DNA of 64,000 bases from Marsupella aquatica (Eukaryota > Marchantiophyta). This document shows, one piece after another, positions 10,381 through 20,969 of this stretch (within the stretch, counting starts at the first letter, position 1; each line of letters starts with the position of its first letter). Made by a program: the position numbers and the translations under genes. The stretch lies in NCBI GenBank assembly GCA_973895155.1, contig OZ316891.1, forward strand, positions 1-64,000, read 5' to 3'. The notes beneath the pieces are model-generated. The model saw only the letters and a program-made list of their open reading frames with translations, did no database searches and had not been told where the DNA came from.

Positions 10381-13300
10381 GTGGATTTTAAATGAACGGG
10401 CCAGATGCTTGTATACACACGACCACACCATCTTCTTCACGACCGCCACTACACTTGTTACAGGCCTCCAAAACAGCCACACAGCCGCTGCACTACGGCC
10501 GTAATGCGCCGATAATATATATAGGTCTTCCAACTTGCTCTGTGACTCTAATCTGAACAACTGAAGTTGTGTGCTCACATCATCTCGTTGTTTAGTGCAC
10601 CCTGCAAGTTCACTTTCCAATTCTTCCATGCGCATTTGGATATCCTTCAAAGCACATTCAGCACCTAAACATGATTCCATGCGCACTGCCTGCTCTACAA
10701 CCTTCCGTTGAACATCTTCAAACTTGCAGTCTGACGACAATTTCAACAACTCAAGTTCATTGATCGCGGCATCTCGTCCTGCAACACACCTTTCAAGGTC
10801 AGCACTCAATTCTGCCATGCGCGATTGGTCCTCCTTCCAACCTTGTTCAGCAGCTTGGTAATTGTCATTGCGCTTTGTCACCTGCACAAGCTTTTCTTCA
10901 AGGTCTTTCAACTTCCATTGTGACTGCAATTTGAACTCTTCAAATTCGCTGGTGGCCGCATCTCGTTCTGCAGTGCCCATTTGAAGTTCAGCACTCAATT
11001 CTGCCAAGCGTGATTGGTCCTCCTTCCAACCTTGTTCAACAGCTTGGTATTCGTCATTGCGCTTTGTCACCTGCACAAGCTTTTCTTCAAGGTCTTTCAA
11101 CTTGCATTGTGACTGCAATTTGAACTCTTCAAATTTGCTGGCGATAGCATCTCGTCCTACAGTGCCCATTTGAAGTTCAACACTCAATTCTGCCATGCGC
11201 GATTGGTCCTTCTTCCAACCTTGTTCAGCAGCTTGGTATTCATCATTGCGCATTGTCACCTGCATAAGCTTTTCTTCAAGGTCTTTCAACCTGGACTGTG
11301 ACTGCAATTTGAACTCTTCAAATTCGCTGGTGACCGCATCTCGTTCTGCAGTGCCCATTTGAAGTTCAGCACTCAATTCTGCCATGCGTGATTGGTCCTC
11401 CTTCCAACCTTGTTCAGCAGCTTGGTATTCGTCATTGCGCTTTGTCACCTGCACAAGATTTTCTTCAAGGTCTTTCAACCTGCATTGTGACTGCAATTTG
11501 AACTCTTCAAATTTGTTGGTGATCGCATCTCGTCCTGTAGTGCCCATTTGAAGTTCAACACTCAATTCTGCCATGCGTGATTGGTCCTCCTTCCAACCTT
11601 GTTCAACAGCTTGGTATTCGTCATTGCGCTTTGTCACCTGCACAAGCTTTTCTTCAAGGTCTTTCAACTTGCATTGTGACTGCAATTTGAACTCTTCAAA
11701 TTTGCTGGCGATAGCATCTCGTCCTACAGTGCCCATTTGAAGTTCAACACTCAATTCTGCCATGCGCGATTGGTCCTTCTTCCAACCTTGTTCAGCAGCT
11801 TGGTATTCATCATTGCGCATTGTCACCTGCATAAGCTTTTCTTCAAGGTCTTTCAACCTGGACTGTGACTGCAATTTGAACTCTTCAAATTCGCTGGTGA
11901 CCGCATCTCGTTCTGCAGTGCCCATTTGAAGTTCAGCACTCAATTCTGCCATGCGTGATTGGTCCTCCTTCCAACCTTGTTCAGCAGCTTGGTATTCGTC
12001 ATTGCGCTTTGTCACCTGCACAAGATTTTCTTCAAGGTCTTTCAACCTGCATTGTGACTGCAATTTGAACTCTTCAAATTTGTTGGTGATCGCATCTCGT
12101 CCTGTAGTGCCCATTTGAAGTTCAACACTCAATTCTGCCATGCGTGATTGGTCCTCCTTCCAACCTTGTTCAACAGCTTGGTATTCGTCATTGCGCTTTG
12201 TCACCTGCACAAGCTTTTCTTCAAGGTCTTTCAACTTGCATTGTGACTGCAATTTGAACTCTTCAAATTTGCTGGCGATAGCATCTCGTCCTACAGTGCC
12301 CATTTGAAGTTCAACACTCAATTCTGCCATGCGCGATTGGTCCTTCTTCCAACCTTGTTCAGCAGCTTGGTATTCATCATTGCGCATTGTCACCTGCATA
12401 AGCTTTTCTTCAAGGTCTTTCAACCTGGACTGTGACTGCAATTTGAACTCTTCAAATTCGCTGGTGACCGCATCTCGTTCTGCAGTGCCCATTTGAAGTT
12501 CAGCACTCAATTCTGCCATGCGTGATTGGTCCTCCTTCCAACCTTGTTCAGCAGCTTGGTATTCGTCATTGCGCTTTGTCACCTGCACAAGATTTTCTTC
12601 AAGGTCTTTCAACCTGCATTGTGACTGCAATTTGAACTCTTCAAATTTGTTGGTGATCGCATCTCGTCCTGTAGTGCCCATTTGAAGTTCAACACTCAAT
12701 TCTGCCATGCGTGATTGGTCCTCCTTCCAACCTTGTTCAGCAGCTTGGTATTCGTCATTGCGCATTGTCACCTGCACAAGCTTTTCTTGAAGGTCTTTCA
12801 ACCTGCATTGTGACTGCAATTTGAACACCTCAAATTCTCTGGTGACCGCATCTCGTCCTGCATTGCACATTTCTTGTTCAACACTCAAATTTGCCATGCA
12901 CGATTGGTTCTCATTCCAACCTTCTCCAGCATCTTCATATTCGTCATTTCGCATTGTCTGTGCCGTCAACTCCCCTTCAAGGTCATCAATCCTGCCTTCT
13001 AACTTTGATTCCGATGACTGAAGTTTACATTGAATAGGTTGAGGTTGGGTTTCCCTTCTTGTAGTACCCTCGTTGCCAACATTTGGCCCCGATATAAGGC
13101 TTTCCCATGAAAATCCCCAATGTAGCAGCAACTGTGTAATAGCAGTCCCACAATAAGCGGGGAACGCCTTTGACTCACGAACATTCCTCATACCCTGAAG
13201 GTGTTTCTTGAATTTACTTATTTCCAAAGCCAATTCATCGTAAACTAAATCACTCCAATCTGGTAGCAATTTTGGCACAGGGCCTGCTAGTCTTTTTCCC

Positions 13301-13833
13301 TTCGGCAAAGTACCACACAAATACCAGTAGAAATAACTCAATTGTTTTGCTGATAACTGTGAAGGCTTCTCCTTACCCAGCAGAATTTCCTGCACCACTC
13401 TAATTGCCCCAGACCATCTATCATACGGAGCTCTCAAAAGCTTTAAACTATAGGGATTCCCTCTTATTCGTGGACGAACAAACAAATCATTGAATTCAGG
13501 ACAATGCATTCTCTGCCTATACTTGGCAAATGTACCAGATGGCAGCTTGAATGCCGCACGTAACACATCTTGTGTGATTTTCAATGAACATCCTCGGAAT
13601 TCACTGGATTTTGATGCATAATCAAATCCCAACACAAACTCCTTCACCCCACATACGGCTGTTATGTTGTAATCAATCCCAAAAGTTTGTTGCAGACCAA
13701 GGTTGAAAATCATTGACGATCGAGTTGGATCACCTCCCACCAAACTGCGAATTCGTTCCGGTGTGCAGGAATGCCACAACGTTCCAGTGCCGCCTGTTTC
13801 AATTCCAACCCACGGATTGTCAAAATGTTCCAC
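10327..13833 (-). CDS. Long coiled-coil protein with N-terminal globular domain (3'-truncated family member)
   Basis: The open frame encodes 1168 residues. Residues 1-250 form a globular domain I do not recognise; it contains FVLGFDY (66-72) and a GCSLKITQDVLRAAFKLPSG segment (81-100) like domains of plant transposon-associated proteins. Residues 270-1093 are thirteen coiled-coil repeats of about 63 residues, twelve of them (338-1093) regular. The last 64 residues (from 1105) match nothing in the second copy at 57108-59650, which instead continues into more coiled coil and probably a SNF2 helicase. This copy therefore looks truncated by a rearrangement at about 10522. The frame opens with GTG preceded closely by a stop. 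The first in-frame Met is residue 41, so either translation starts there or an upstream exon exists. Probable role: oligomeric scaffold; function unknown. The frame is otherwise uninterrupted. Confidence 0.7.
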   Translation of the reverse strand: MEHFDNPWVGIETGGTGTLWHSCTPERIRSLVGGDPTRSSMIFNLGLQQTFGIDYNITAVCGVKEFVLGFDYASKSSEFRGCSLKITQDVLRAAFKLPSGTFAKYRQRMHCPEFNDLFVRPRIRGNPYSLKLLRAPYDRWSGAIRVVQEILLGKEKPSQLSAKQLSYFYWYLCGTLPKGKRLAGPVPKLLPDWSDLVYDELALEISKFKKHLQGMRNVRESKAFPAYCGTAITQLLLHWGFSWESLISGPNVGNEGTTRRETQPQPIQCKLQSSESKLEGRIDDLEGELTAQTMRNDEYEDAGEGWNENQSCMANLSVEQEMCNAGRDAVTREFEVFKLQSQCRLKDLQEKLVQVTMRNDEYQAAEQGWKEDQSRMAELSVELQMGTTGRDAITNKFEEFKLQSQCRLKDLEENLVQVTKRNDEYQAAEQGWKEDQSRMAELSAELQMGTAERDAVTSEFEEFKLQSQSRLKDLEEKLMQVTMRNDEYQAAEQGWKKDQSRMAELSVELQMGTVGRDAIASKFEEFKLQSQCKLKDLEEKLVQVTKRNDEYQAVEQGWKEDQSRMAELSVELQMGTTGRDAITNKFEEFKLQSQCRLKDLEENLVQVTKRNDEYQAAEQGWKEDQSRMAELSAELQMGTAERDAVTSEFEEFKLQSQSRLKDLEEKLMQVTMRNDEYQAAEQGWKKDQSRMAELSVELQMGTVGRDAIASKFEEFKLQSQCKLKDLEEKLVQVTKRNDEYQAVEQGWKEDQSRMAELSVELQMGTTGRDAITNKFEEFKLQSQCRLKDLEENLVQVTKRNDEYQAAEQGWKEDQSRMAELSAELQMGTAERDAVTSEFEEFKLQSQSRLKDLEEKLMQVTMRNDEYQAAEQGWKKDQSRMAELSVELQMGTVGRDAIASKFEEFKLQSQCKLKDLEEKLVQVTKRNDEYQAVEQGWKEDQSRLAELSAELQMGTAERDAATSEFEEFKLQSQWKLKDLEEKLVQVTKRNDNYQAAEQGWKEDQSRMAELSADLERCVAGRDAAINELELLKLSSDCKFEDVQRKVVEQAVRMESCLGAECALKDIQMRMEELESELAGCTKQRDDVSTQLQLFRLESQSKLEDLYILSAHYGRSAAAVWLFWRPVTSVVAVVKKMVWSCVYKHLARSFKIHGQHSLLTFHANIYCFDG
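10555..12822 (-). repeat. 189-bp coding repeat array with 567-bp higher-order unit
   Basis: Twelve 189-bp units encode 63 residues each, exactly nine heptads, starting KLQSQ and ending near FEEF. Units 2-4, 5-7 and 8-10 form a three-unit higher-order repeat: the sequence CTGGACTGTGACTGC recurs at 11291, 11858 and 12425, spaced exactly 567 bp apart. Within the higher-order copies the protein sequence is essentially identical, which indicates recent unequal exchange or gene conversion. The second copy (57903-59128) has seven units instead of thirteen in total, a difference of two whole 567-bp units. Confidence 0.9.
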
Positions 13834-14387
13834 ATATCATCACTAAACCGCAATGCAAAATTCAACTATATGCAATGACGACCAACTATTAAGTATTGTA
13901 ATCCAAACCTTCCTTTTCCACCTCCTTGTAGGGCTGGACCTCGTCGTAAGGTGACTCTGCCTTGTCCTCCATGTTTTGGATCTACTGTCCTTGAAATTCA
14001 CTTCTGTCGTATGAAAGGTAGTCCAATTAAGTAAACCCTAATCCTATCACCAACACATTGCCGTGAGCAACTCATGAGGCTTACTCGACGGAAGGAGGGT
14101 ATTGACACGCAAGGAGCCTCTCAAAACATGACAGATTCCATTTCTGCAAAGCTGCTTGTTGCTCTATTGGATGTTGTCAATCCATGTACTTAAACTTAAA
14201 CTCCCTGTTGTGAAGAAACATTCCCTTTGTTATGAAGCGTCTTGTCCAAGTCACTGCCAACCTTTCTGGAATCCGGAAGATGCGAACTAAAATGCTCCTA
14301 TATTGTCAGCACCCCATAAGCACCAAAGTTGTGCATAGTTGGTGCTCGGGTAAAGGGCGTTGTACAGTCCTTCTGTATTACCCGAGC

Positions 14388-15545
14388 ACACTGTGGCTGT
14401 GCGTTATAGAATACCCCATCCCTCGTACCCCCAACCTTCAAAATACTGTAATTTGATACATACATACCCTTCGGTGCACATTGACATTGTTTTGCATTAC
14501 CCCAGAACATGGTGGCTGTGGGTTTTGGAAAACCCCATCCCTCGTACCCCCCAACCTTTAAAATACTGTAATTTGATAATACATGTACCCTTTGGAACAC
14601 ATTGGCACTTGTATTACCTCATGGTGGTTGTGCGTTTTGGAATACCCCATCCCTCGTACCTCAACCTTCAAAATACTGTAATTTGATACATACATACCCT
14701 TCAAAGCACATTGGCACTTGCATTACCCGAGCACTTGGTGACTATGCGTTTTGGAATACCCCATCCCTCGTACCCCCCAACCTTCAAAATACTGTAATTT
14801 GATATATACATACCCTTCGGAGCACATTGGCACTTGCATTACCCCAGCACATGGTGGCTGTGCATTTTGGAATACCCCATCCCTCGTACCCCCCAACCTT
14901 CAATACTGTAATTTGATACATACGTACCCTTCGGTGCACATTTACATTTGCATTACCCCAGCACATGGTGGCTGTGCATTTTGGAATACCCCATCCCTCA
15001 TACCCCTCAACCTTCAAAATACTGTAATCTGATATATACATACCCTTTGGAGCACATTGGCACTTGCATTACCCCAGCACATGGTGGCTGTGAGTTTTGG
15101 AATACCCCATCCGTCGTACCCCCCAACCTTCAAAATACTGTAATTTGATATATAGATACCCTTTGGAGCACATTGGCACTTGCATTACCCCAGCACATGG
15201 TGGCTGTGCATTTTGGAATACCCCATCCGTCGTACCACCCAACCTTCAAAATACTGTAATTTGAAACATACATACCCATCCGAGCACATGGACATTTGCA
15301 TTACCCCAGCACATGGTGGCTGTGCATTTGGAATACCCCATCCCTCATACCCCTCAACCTTCAAAATACTGTAATTTGATATATACATACCCTTCGGAGC
15401 ACATTGGCACTTGTATTACCCCAGCACATGGTGGCTGTGAGTTTTGGAATACCCCATCCCTCGTACCCCCCAACCTTCAAAATATTGTAATTTGATACAA
15501 ACATACCCTTTGGAGCACATTGACATTTGCATTACCCCAGCACAT
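14388..15545 (+). repeat. 116-bp satellite array, copy 1
   Basis: About ten tandem units of 115-116 bp. Each holds GAGCACATTGGCACTTGCAT, ACCCCAGCACATGGTGGCTG and AATACTGTAATTTGATA. The period is not a multiple of three, so the many 60-108 codon ORFs on both strands are satellite artefacts and not genes. The homologous array at 60205-61709 has three more units. Confidence 0.9.
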
Positions 15546-16466
15546 AATTATATACAAGCCATCCGGATAGTGCACTTGTGATGCCCGTTGAACTCAAATT
15601 GCCATCGGAAGCTATATATATGGACAGATTGCTTGACAGAATTCCACAATTACTTGTTATACTGTATAGTTGATATATTCTTGTGTTCATTTTTCCTGTC
15701 CATTTGGAAATTGCACAAATTAACAAAAGTATCCATAAAGGTCTGTCATCGTAGAAAGTGATGACATCAAGTCAATTTTGAGCACTCCCTCGAAGGTGTA
15801 ATTGTTCAGCATTTGTAAATACCTCGCACTATATATCACGACTGTACACATTGAATTAGTTCTACTCAGCCATTTCCCATGTCCAAATTTGAATGGTGAC
15901 ACTTTTGATACTAACGGAGTTTAAAGGTTTCAACATGAATGCTATTGCTGCAAAAATGTTTAACCGGAAATGTTATGGGAGCCTACGAGCAACGAGCACA
16001 TTAAGGAACCAGATTGAAGACGGGCAATAGGAATTCTAGAAGCCCAATACTTCCCGACCATAATACCATCCCAACCATGGCGCAGAAGGGAATTTGAAGG
16101 CGGCAAGCACATTAAGGAACCAAATTGAAGGCGGACAGGAATTCTAGAAGGCCAATGCTTCCCAACTATAATACCAGCCCAACCATGGCGTTGAAAGGAA
16201 TTTGAAGAAAGTGATGACGTCAAGTCAATTTTAAGCACTCCCTCGGAGGTGTAATTGTTCACCATTTGTAAATACCTCGCACTATATATCACGACTGTAC
16301 ACATTGAATTAGTTCTAATCAGCCATTTCCCACATCCAAATTTGAATGGTAACACTTTTGATACTAACGTAGTTTAAAGGTTTCGACATGAATGCTATTG
16401 CTGCAAAAATGTTTAACCGGAAATGTTATGGGAGTCGACTATGGTTTAACCAGAAATGTTATGGGA
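15546..16466 (+). repeat. Degenerate E2/satellite-related repeats
   Basis: Diverged copies of TTGAATGGTGACAC, ATGAATGCTATTGCTGCAAA and AACCGGAAATGTTATGGGAG mixed with a GAAGGCGGACAGGAATTCTA-type repeat. Two copies of AAGTGATGACATCAAGTCAA lie at about 15758 and 16208. I see no gene. Confidence 0.6.
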
Positions 16467-17230
16467 GCTAATCAGCCATTTCCCACGTCCAAAATTGAAT
16501 GGTGACAGTGCTTTTGATACTAACAGAGATTAAAGGTTTCAACATGAATGCTATTGCTGCAAAAATGTTTAACCGGATATGTTATGGGAGTCGACTACGG
16601 TTTAACCAGAAATGTTATGGGAGCTAATCAGCCATTTCCCACGTCCAAAATTGAATGGTGACACTTTTGATACTAACGGAGATTAAAGGTTTTGACATGA
16701 ATGCTATTGCTGCAAAAATGTTTAACTGGAAATGTTATGGGAGTCGACTACGGTTTAACCGAAAATGTTATGGGAGCTAATCAGCCATTTCCCACATCCA
16801 AAATTGAATGGTGACACTTTTGATACTAATGTAGTTTAAAGGTTTCGACATGAATGCTATTGCTGAAAAAATGTTTAACCAGAAATGTTATGGGAGTCGA
16901 CTACGGTTTAATCGGAAATGTTATGGGAGCTAATCAGCCATTTCCCACGTCCAAATTGAATGGTGACACTTTTGATACTAACGGAGATTAAAGGTTTCGA
17001 CATGAATGCTATTGCTGCAAAAATGTTTAACCGGAAATGTTATGGGAGTCGACTACGGTTTAACCGGAAATGTTATGGGAGCTAATCAGCCATTTCCCAC
17101 GTCCAAAATTGAATGGTGACACTTTTGATACTAACGGAGATTAAAGGTTTCAACATGAATGCTATTGCTGCAAAAATGTTTAACCGGAAATGTTATGGGA
17201 GTCTACGGTTTAACCGGAAAATTATGTTAT
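16467..17230 (+). repeat. 153-bp satellite array, copy 1
   Basis: Five units start with GCTAATCAGCCATTTCCCAC at 16467, 16623, 16776, 16929 and 17081, giving a period of 152-156 bp. Each unit contains GGTTTAACCGGAAATGTTAT twice. The homologous array in copy 2 has six units. The unit is made of sequence also present once in the dispersed repeat E2. Confidence 0.9.
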
Positions 17231-17528
17231 GGGAGCCTACGAGCGACGAGCACATTAAAGAACCAGATTGCAGACGGGCAATAGGAATTCTAGAAGACCA
17301 AATGAATACTTCCCGACCATAATACCAGCCCAACCATGGCACAGAAGGGAATTTGAAGGTGAAGAGCACATTAAGGAACCAGGTTGAAGGTGGGCGGCAG
17401 GAATTCTAGAAAGCCAATCTTTTCCGACTAAAATACCACCCCAACCATAGTGCATAAGGGAAGGGTCTGTCGGCAATTTGAATTACTTGTTCCCAGGCTG
17501 CTGCCAAGTGCAAGCAAGCGTGGACGTG

Positions 17529-18345
17529 GGTTCCCACTTTAGTTAGACAAACCATATGGAAGAAATTCATTGAACGTGGGACGAACGAAAGTATTGTGCT
17601 TGCAAAAAGAATAGAGACAGTTTGTGTCTATCCCAACTTCATATTCTCGTTGCTATTGGCAACAGAGAAGAAGATTTAATTGCACAATGAATTGGTAATA
17701 CAGAGCGTACAATGGTTTTGGTGGGGACAGTTGCCAACTCAATAACTTTGAGCTTTTAACTATGTTATTACCTAATTATCGCTGAAAGTGCTCAGACAAT
17801 AAATGTTCACCTATTGCCGTAAAGTATAAACATTGTGCACGTTCAGTTCCGCTACTTGAATTTACCAAATCAAATTGGCAAGTGTTGGATTACACATCAC
17901 TTCCCAAGTTAAAGCAACTTAAATTAGCTGGAGTGAGGGTCGCCACCTATTGGAATTTGGAAATGGAGTGCTTCTTGTGCACCACCATCAGCTTTGCCTC
18001 GGCTGACTTTTGGTGTAGTCCTCCCATCAAGCGTGCGCAGCCCCTGAGACACGAATTGCAGCTCATGAGCTTCAAACGCTCTACAAGCATTACAAGCATT
18101 TGTGTGGCAATTCTAATGGTTGTCGTGAGCAATTGAGGGATAGACTTATACTGTAGATAATAATGCCGGCAGCCCCATCCCAATTTCCTCATTCCAATCA
18201 GTAGTGTGCTCTGGTTTATTCCACAGCTCTTGTGGGGCCTGATAGAAACTTCCAACCATGGTAACTCAAATGAGCAAGAAGCAAAAGAGGTATTCATCAA
18301 TTTGACTAACCGGTGTTGCGACAACGCTCGCTTGAAAGGACTCAA
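17529..18345 (+). other. Possible exon remnants (unrecognised)
   Basis: A plus-strand frame from about 17529 to 17680 reads like real protein (with a KKFIERGTNESIVLAKR segment) but ends at a stop. A second frame at about 17882-18136 holds a LPKLKQLKLAGV stretch that resembles one leucine-rich repeat. I cannot join them into one gene or assign a family. The first segment is also present at the very end of the window (from about 63875). It may be a decayed gene or chance. Confidence 0.25.
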
Positions 18346-18965
18346 ACAATTCCAATGCCAATTTTCAGAACAAATTTGTCTTTAATCAATGCAAATGATC
18401 AGAACAGCCACACATTCAAGCACATAATTATATACAAGCCATCTGGATAGTGCACTTGTGATGCTCGTTGAACTCAAACTGCCATCGGAAGCTATGGACA
18501 AAATGCTTGATAGAATTACACAATCACTTGTTATACATAGTTGATATATTCCTGAATTCATTTTTCCTATCCACTTGGAAATTGCACAGATTAATAGAAG
18601 TATCCATGAAGGTCTGTCATCGTAGAAAGAGATTTCCAGCAAAAACTTGTAAGAAAATTGCAAGACGTGAGGTGCTCAACAGTTTTTTGTGTCTTGGCCA
18701 GTCTTGGGAGGCCATAGGCATTCGTCTATTTGCAGGACGTTTGTTAGCTTTTTTGGGTTTGCATAGATTACGGTACGGTGGCTATAGAGAGAAAATTGCC
18801 CGCCATTGCTTGCGGATATGAAGGAAATGCTAAGTCGAGCAGCAATTCCAACCAGAAGAGAGAAGAGACGGGTACAAAGGAAGATAGCAGGAGAGCTAGA
18901 ACTATAATGCGACAGAAGTGGCAGTAAGTTAATTTGAAGGCTGCTTTCACGCTCTGTCAAAAAAT

Positions 18966-19664
18966 ATGAAAAAGTTTTGTCTTGGTATGGACATCCAACG
19001 ACAACTGCTCCAAAGATCTCCTCTCAAGGCACTTGACAAACATGCCGTAGTGAATGACTACAAAGCAAACTTTGACCCGTGTAACCAACCAGACTTCAAG
19101 CAGTTGGAATCTATCTACATCAAATGGGGCGACCCGGTGATCTATGAATTTATCAAGTTCATTGAGGCGCCGGTGGGTAAATTTACTCGGGCTAAGCTAG
19201 CCTCCGGTATTGAGCATCATCACATTTCAGCTCTGGTGGAATCCACACTCAAGATTTTCCCAACGGCTTAGTGACTCCGAGGTGTCTACTATCCTCTTCG
19301 ACTACGTGGGCAGGAATCTGCGGTCAGTGTTGTTTTTGCTTCTCCTACAGGCACTTACCGACCGCGTGTTCTGCATCACGGCCCCATTATTTTGACAACC
19401 TGGTAACACAATTCAACATTCGTGAAGCAGGAACTCGACATCCCACACATCAAAAGGAACGGCCGGATCGCGAGGTCCTACAAGTGTGCCAAGGGGTGGA
19501 GTATAAGGCAAGGCAGAAGGCAGCTTTTTGGCAGGCGTAGGCTGAGGAGCAGCAACAACGGGAGGAAGTTGAATTACAACACCTGGCATTACGGGCCCAA
19601 GAGTTTGAGGCGGATCGGGCATAGACCCGGGTGTGGATTAGCATTGAGTCTAGAGAGTAAATAA
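18966..19664 (+). pseudogene. Broken gag-like or transposon-associated coding remnant
   Basis: A 101-codon frame (18966-19271) is followed by frames shifted relative to it. From about 19422 the sequence becomes charged and Q/E-rich, with EEQQQREEVELQHLALRAQE interrupted by TAG codons before and after it. This resembles a coiled-coil gag-like segment of a plant retroelement, but no zinc knuckle, protease or reverse transcriptase is present. I infer a decayed mobile-element gene. The family is not established. Confidence 0.35.
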
Positions 19665-19720
19665 TATATCACAACTGTATAGAGTGAATTAGTTCTAATC
19701 AGGAAGCCTGGTCTTCTTTA

Positions 19721-20969
19721 ATTTGTATCTCATTTCCCACGTCCAAAATTGAATGGTGACACATTTGATGCTAACGGAGTTTAAAGGTTTCAACATGAAA
19801 GCTATGGGAGTCTACGGTTTAACCGGAAATGTTATGGGAGCCTCCACTTTAACCAGAAATGTTGTGGGAGTCCATATGCTGAAACTTGGAGACATACCAT
19901 GCATCGCATGTGAGACACAGCCTTTACATAAGAGTCTTGTATGGTGGGTTGGACAGTGAAGGCAATTTGGGTCCTAGGAGTGTCTGAATGGAGTTGCAAC
20001 ACAGATGGAGGTGAGTAGCAAGGCATGAATACCGCAACCATGGATGTTGTACAGAAGAGAAGCTCCATCACTGCACACTCGGCCTGAAACCACGCCACGC
20101 CACTGCCACCAGTAAGCATAAAAAACGCAACCATTCGGAAACGCCTTCGCTCGAAGACTGCATCCAACAACGACTCGAATCCATCACTTGCTGCAATTAT
20201 TGACAACGTTAGTACGCCATCCAAGCGACACAAGATTCACGATGCACTGCCACCAGTAAGCATAAAAACCGTAACCATTCGGAAACGCCTTCGCTCAAAG
20301 ACTGCATCCAACAACGACTCTAATCCATCACTTGCTGCAATTATTGACGACGTCAGTACGCCATCCAAGCAACGCAAGATTCAAGATGCAGATTGAAGGG
20401 AATTTGGAGGTGGCGAGCACAGTCAAGGACCAGATTGAAGGCCAGCAACAGGAATTCTCGAAGGCCAATGCTTCCCGACCAAAATACCGACCCAACAATA
20501 ATGCAGAAGGGAATTTGAAGGTGACGAGCACATTTGAAGGCTGGTACAGGAATTCTAGAAGCATTGACCAAGCTTTGTTTCCTTTGTATTTCTCACGAAC
20601 CTAATTGAATGGTGACACTTTTGATGCTAACGGAGTCCAATGGTTTCAACATGAATGTTATAGCTGCAAAAGACTTTTATTGGAAATGTTATGGGAGTGC
20701 GGGACTACAAGTGAGTCACAATGAATGCTAGTGGTGTATGAACACTTAAAAAATAATGTTATGGGAGCCTACGGCAACCACCCGTAAGTCACCCTAATCA
20801 ATACTAGCGGAGTTTAAAGGTTTTAATAATAATGTTGTGGGAGTCCAAATGTTGAAACGTCGAGACCGTGCACTGCATGTAGGAGACCATGCACCGCGCT
20901 CCCTAAATACCCTGAAATGGCCTGAAGACCGGCCTCATTGCACGCGCTGTGCAGAGAAGATATATACAG
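19721..20969 (+). repeat. Dispersed repeat E2, copy 2
   Basis: Homologous to 7853-8973, about 130 bp longer because a segment with CCACCAGTAAGCATAAAAA and CGTTAGTACGCCATCCAAG is duplicated in tandem (about 20098-20370). Its right end forms the 3' terminus of the coiled-coil gene at 20823-22474, whose last roughly 30 codons are therefore repeat-derived. Confidence 0.75.

Larger units (their letters stand above)
10523..17653. repeat. Segmental duplication, copy 1
   Basis: This block aligns colinearly with 57886-64000, where the window ends. It includes most of the coiled-coil gene, the 116-bp satellite, the 153-bp satellite and the coding-like remnant at about 17529. The left breakpoint lies inside the coiled-coil gene, next to a run of TATATA. 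The right breakpoint is at or beyond 17653. Relative to copy 2 it has two more 567-bp coil units and about 420 bp that copy 2 has lost, but three fewer 116-bp units and one fewer 153-bp unit. Confidence 0.9.

Noticed and set aside
14298-15495. Many 60-108 codon ORFs on both strands, some nearly identical to those at 60115-61660
   Set aside because: They all lie in the 116-bp satellite. The period is not a multiple of three and they are open in several frames, so they reflect the repeat, not genes.
14388-15545. CRISPR-like array of regular repeats
   Set aside because: Whole 116-bp units repeat with no unique spacers, and no cas genes are present. It is a satellite.
17882-18136. LRR or disease-resistance gene fragment from the LPKLKQLKLAGV peptide
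   Set aside because: Only one possible repeat is visible and no NB-ARC motif is nearby, so it is kept as an unrecognised remnant only.
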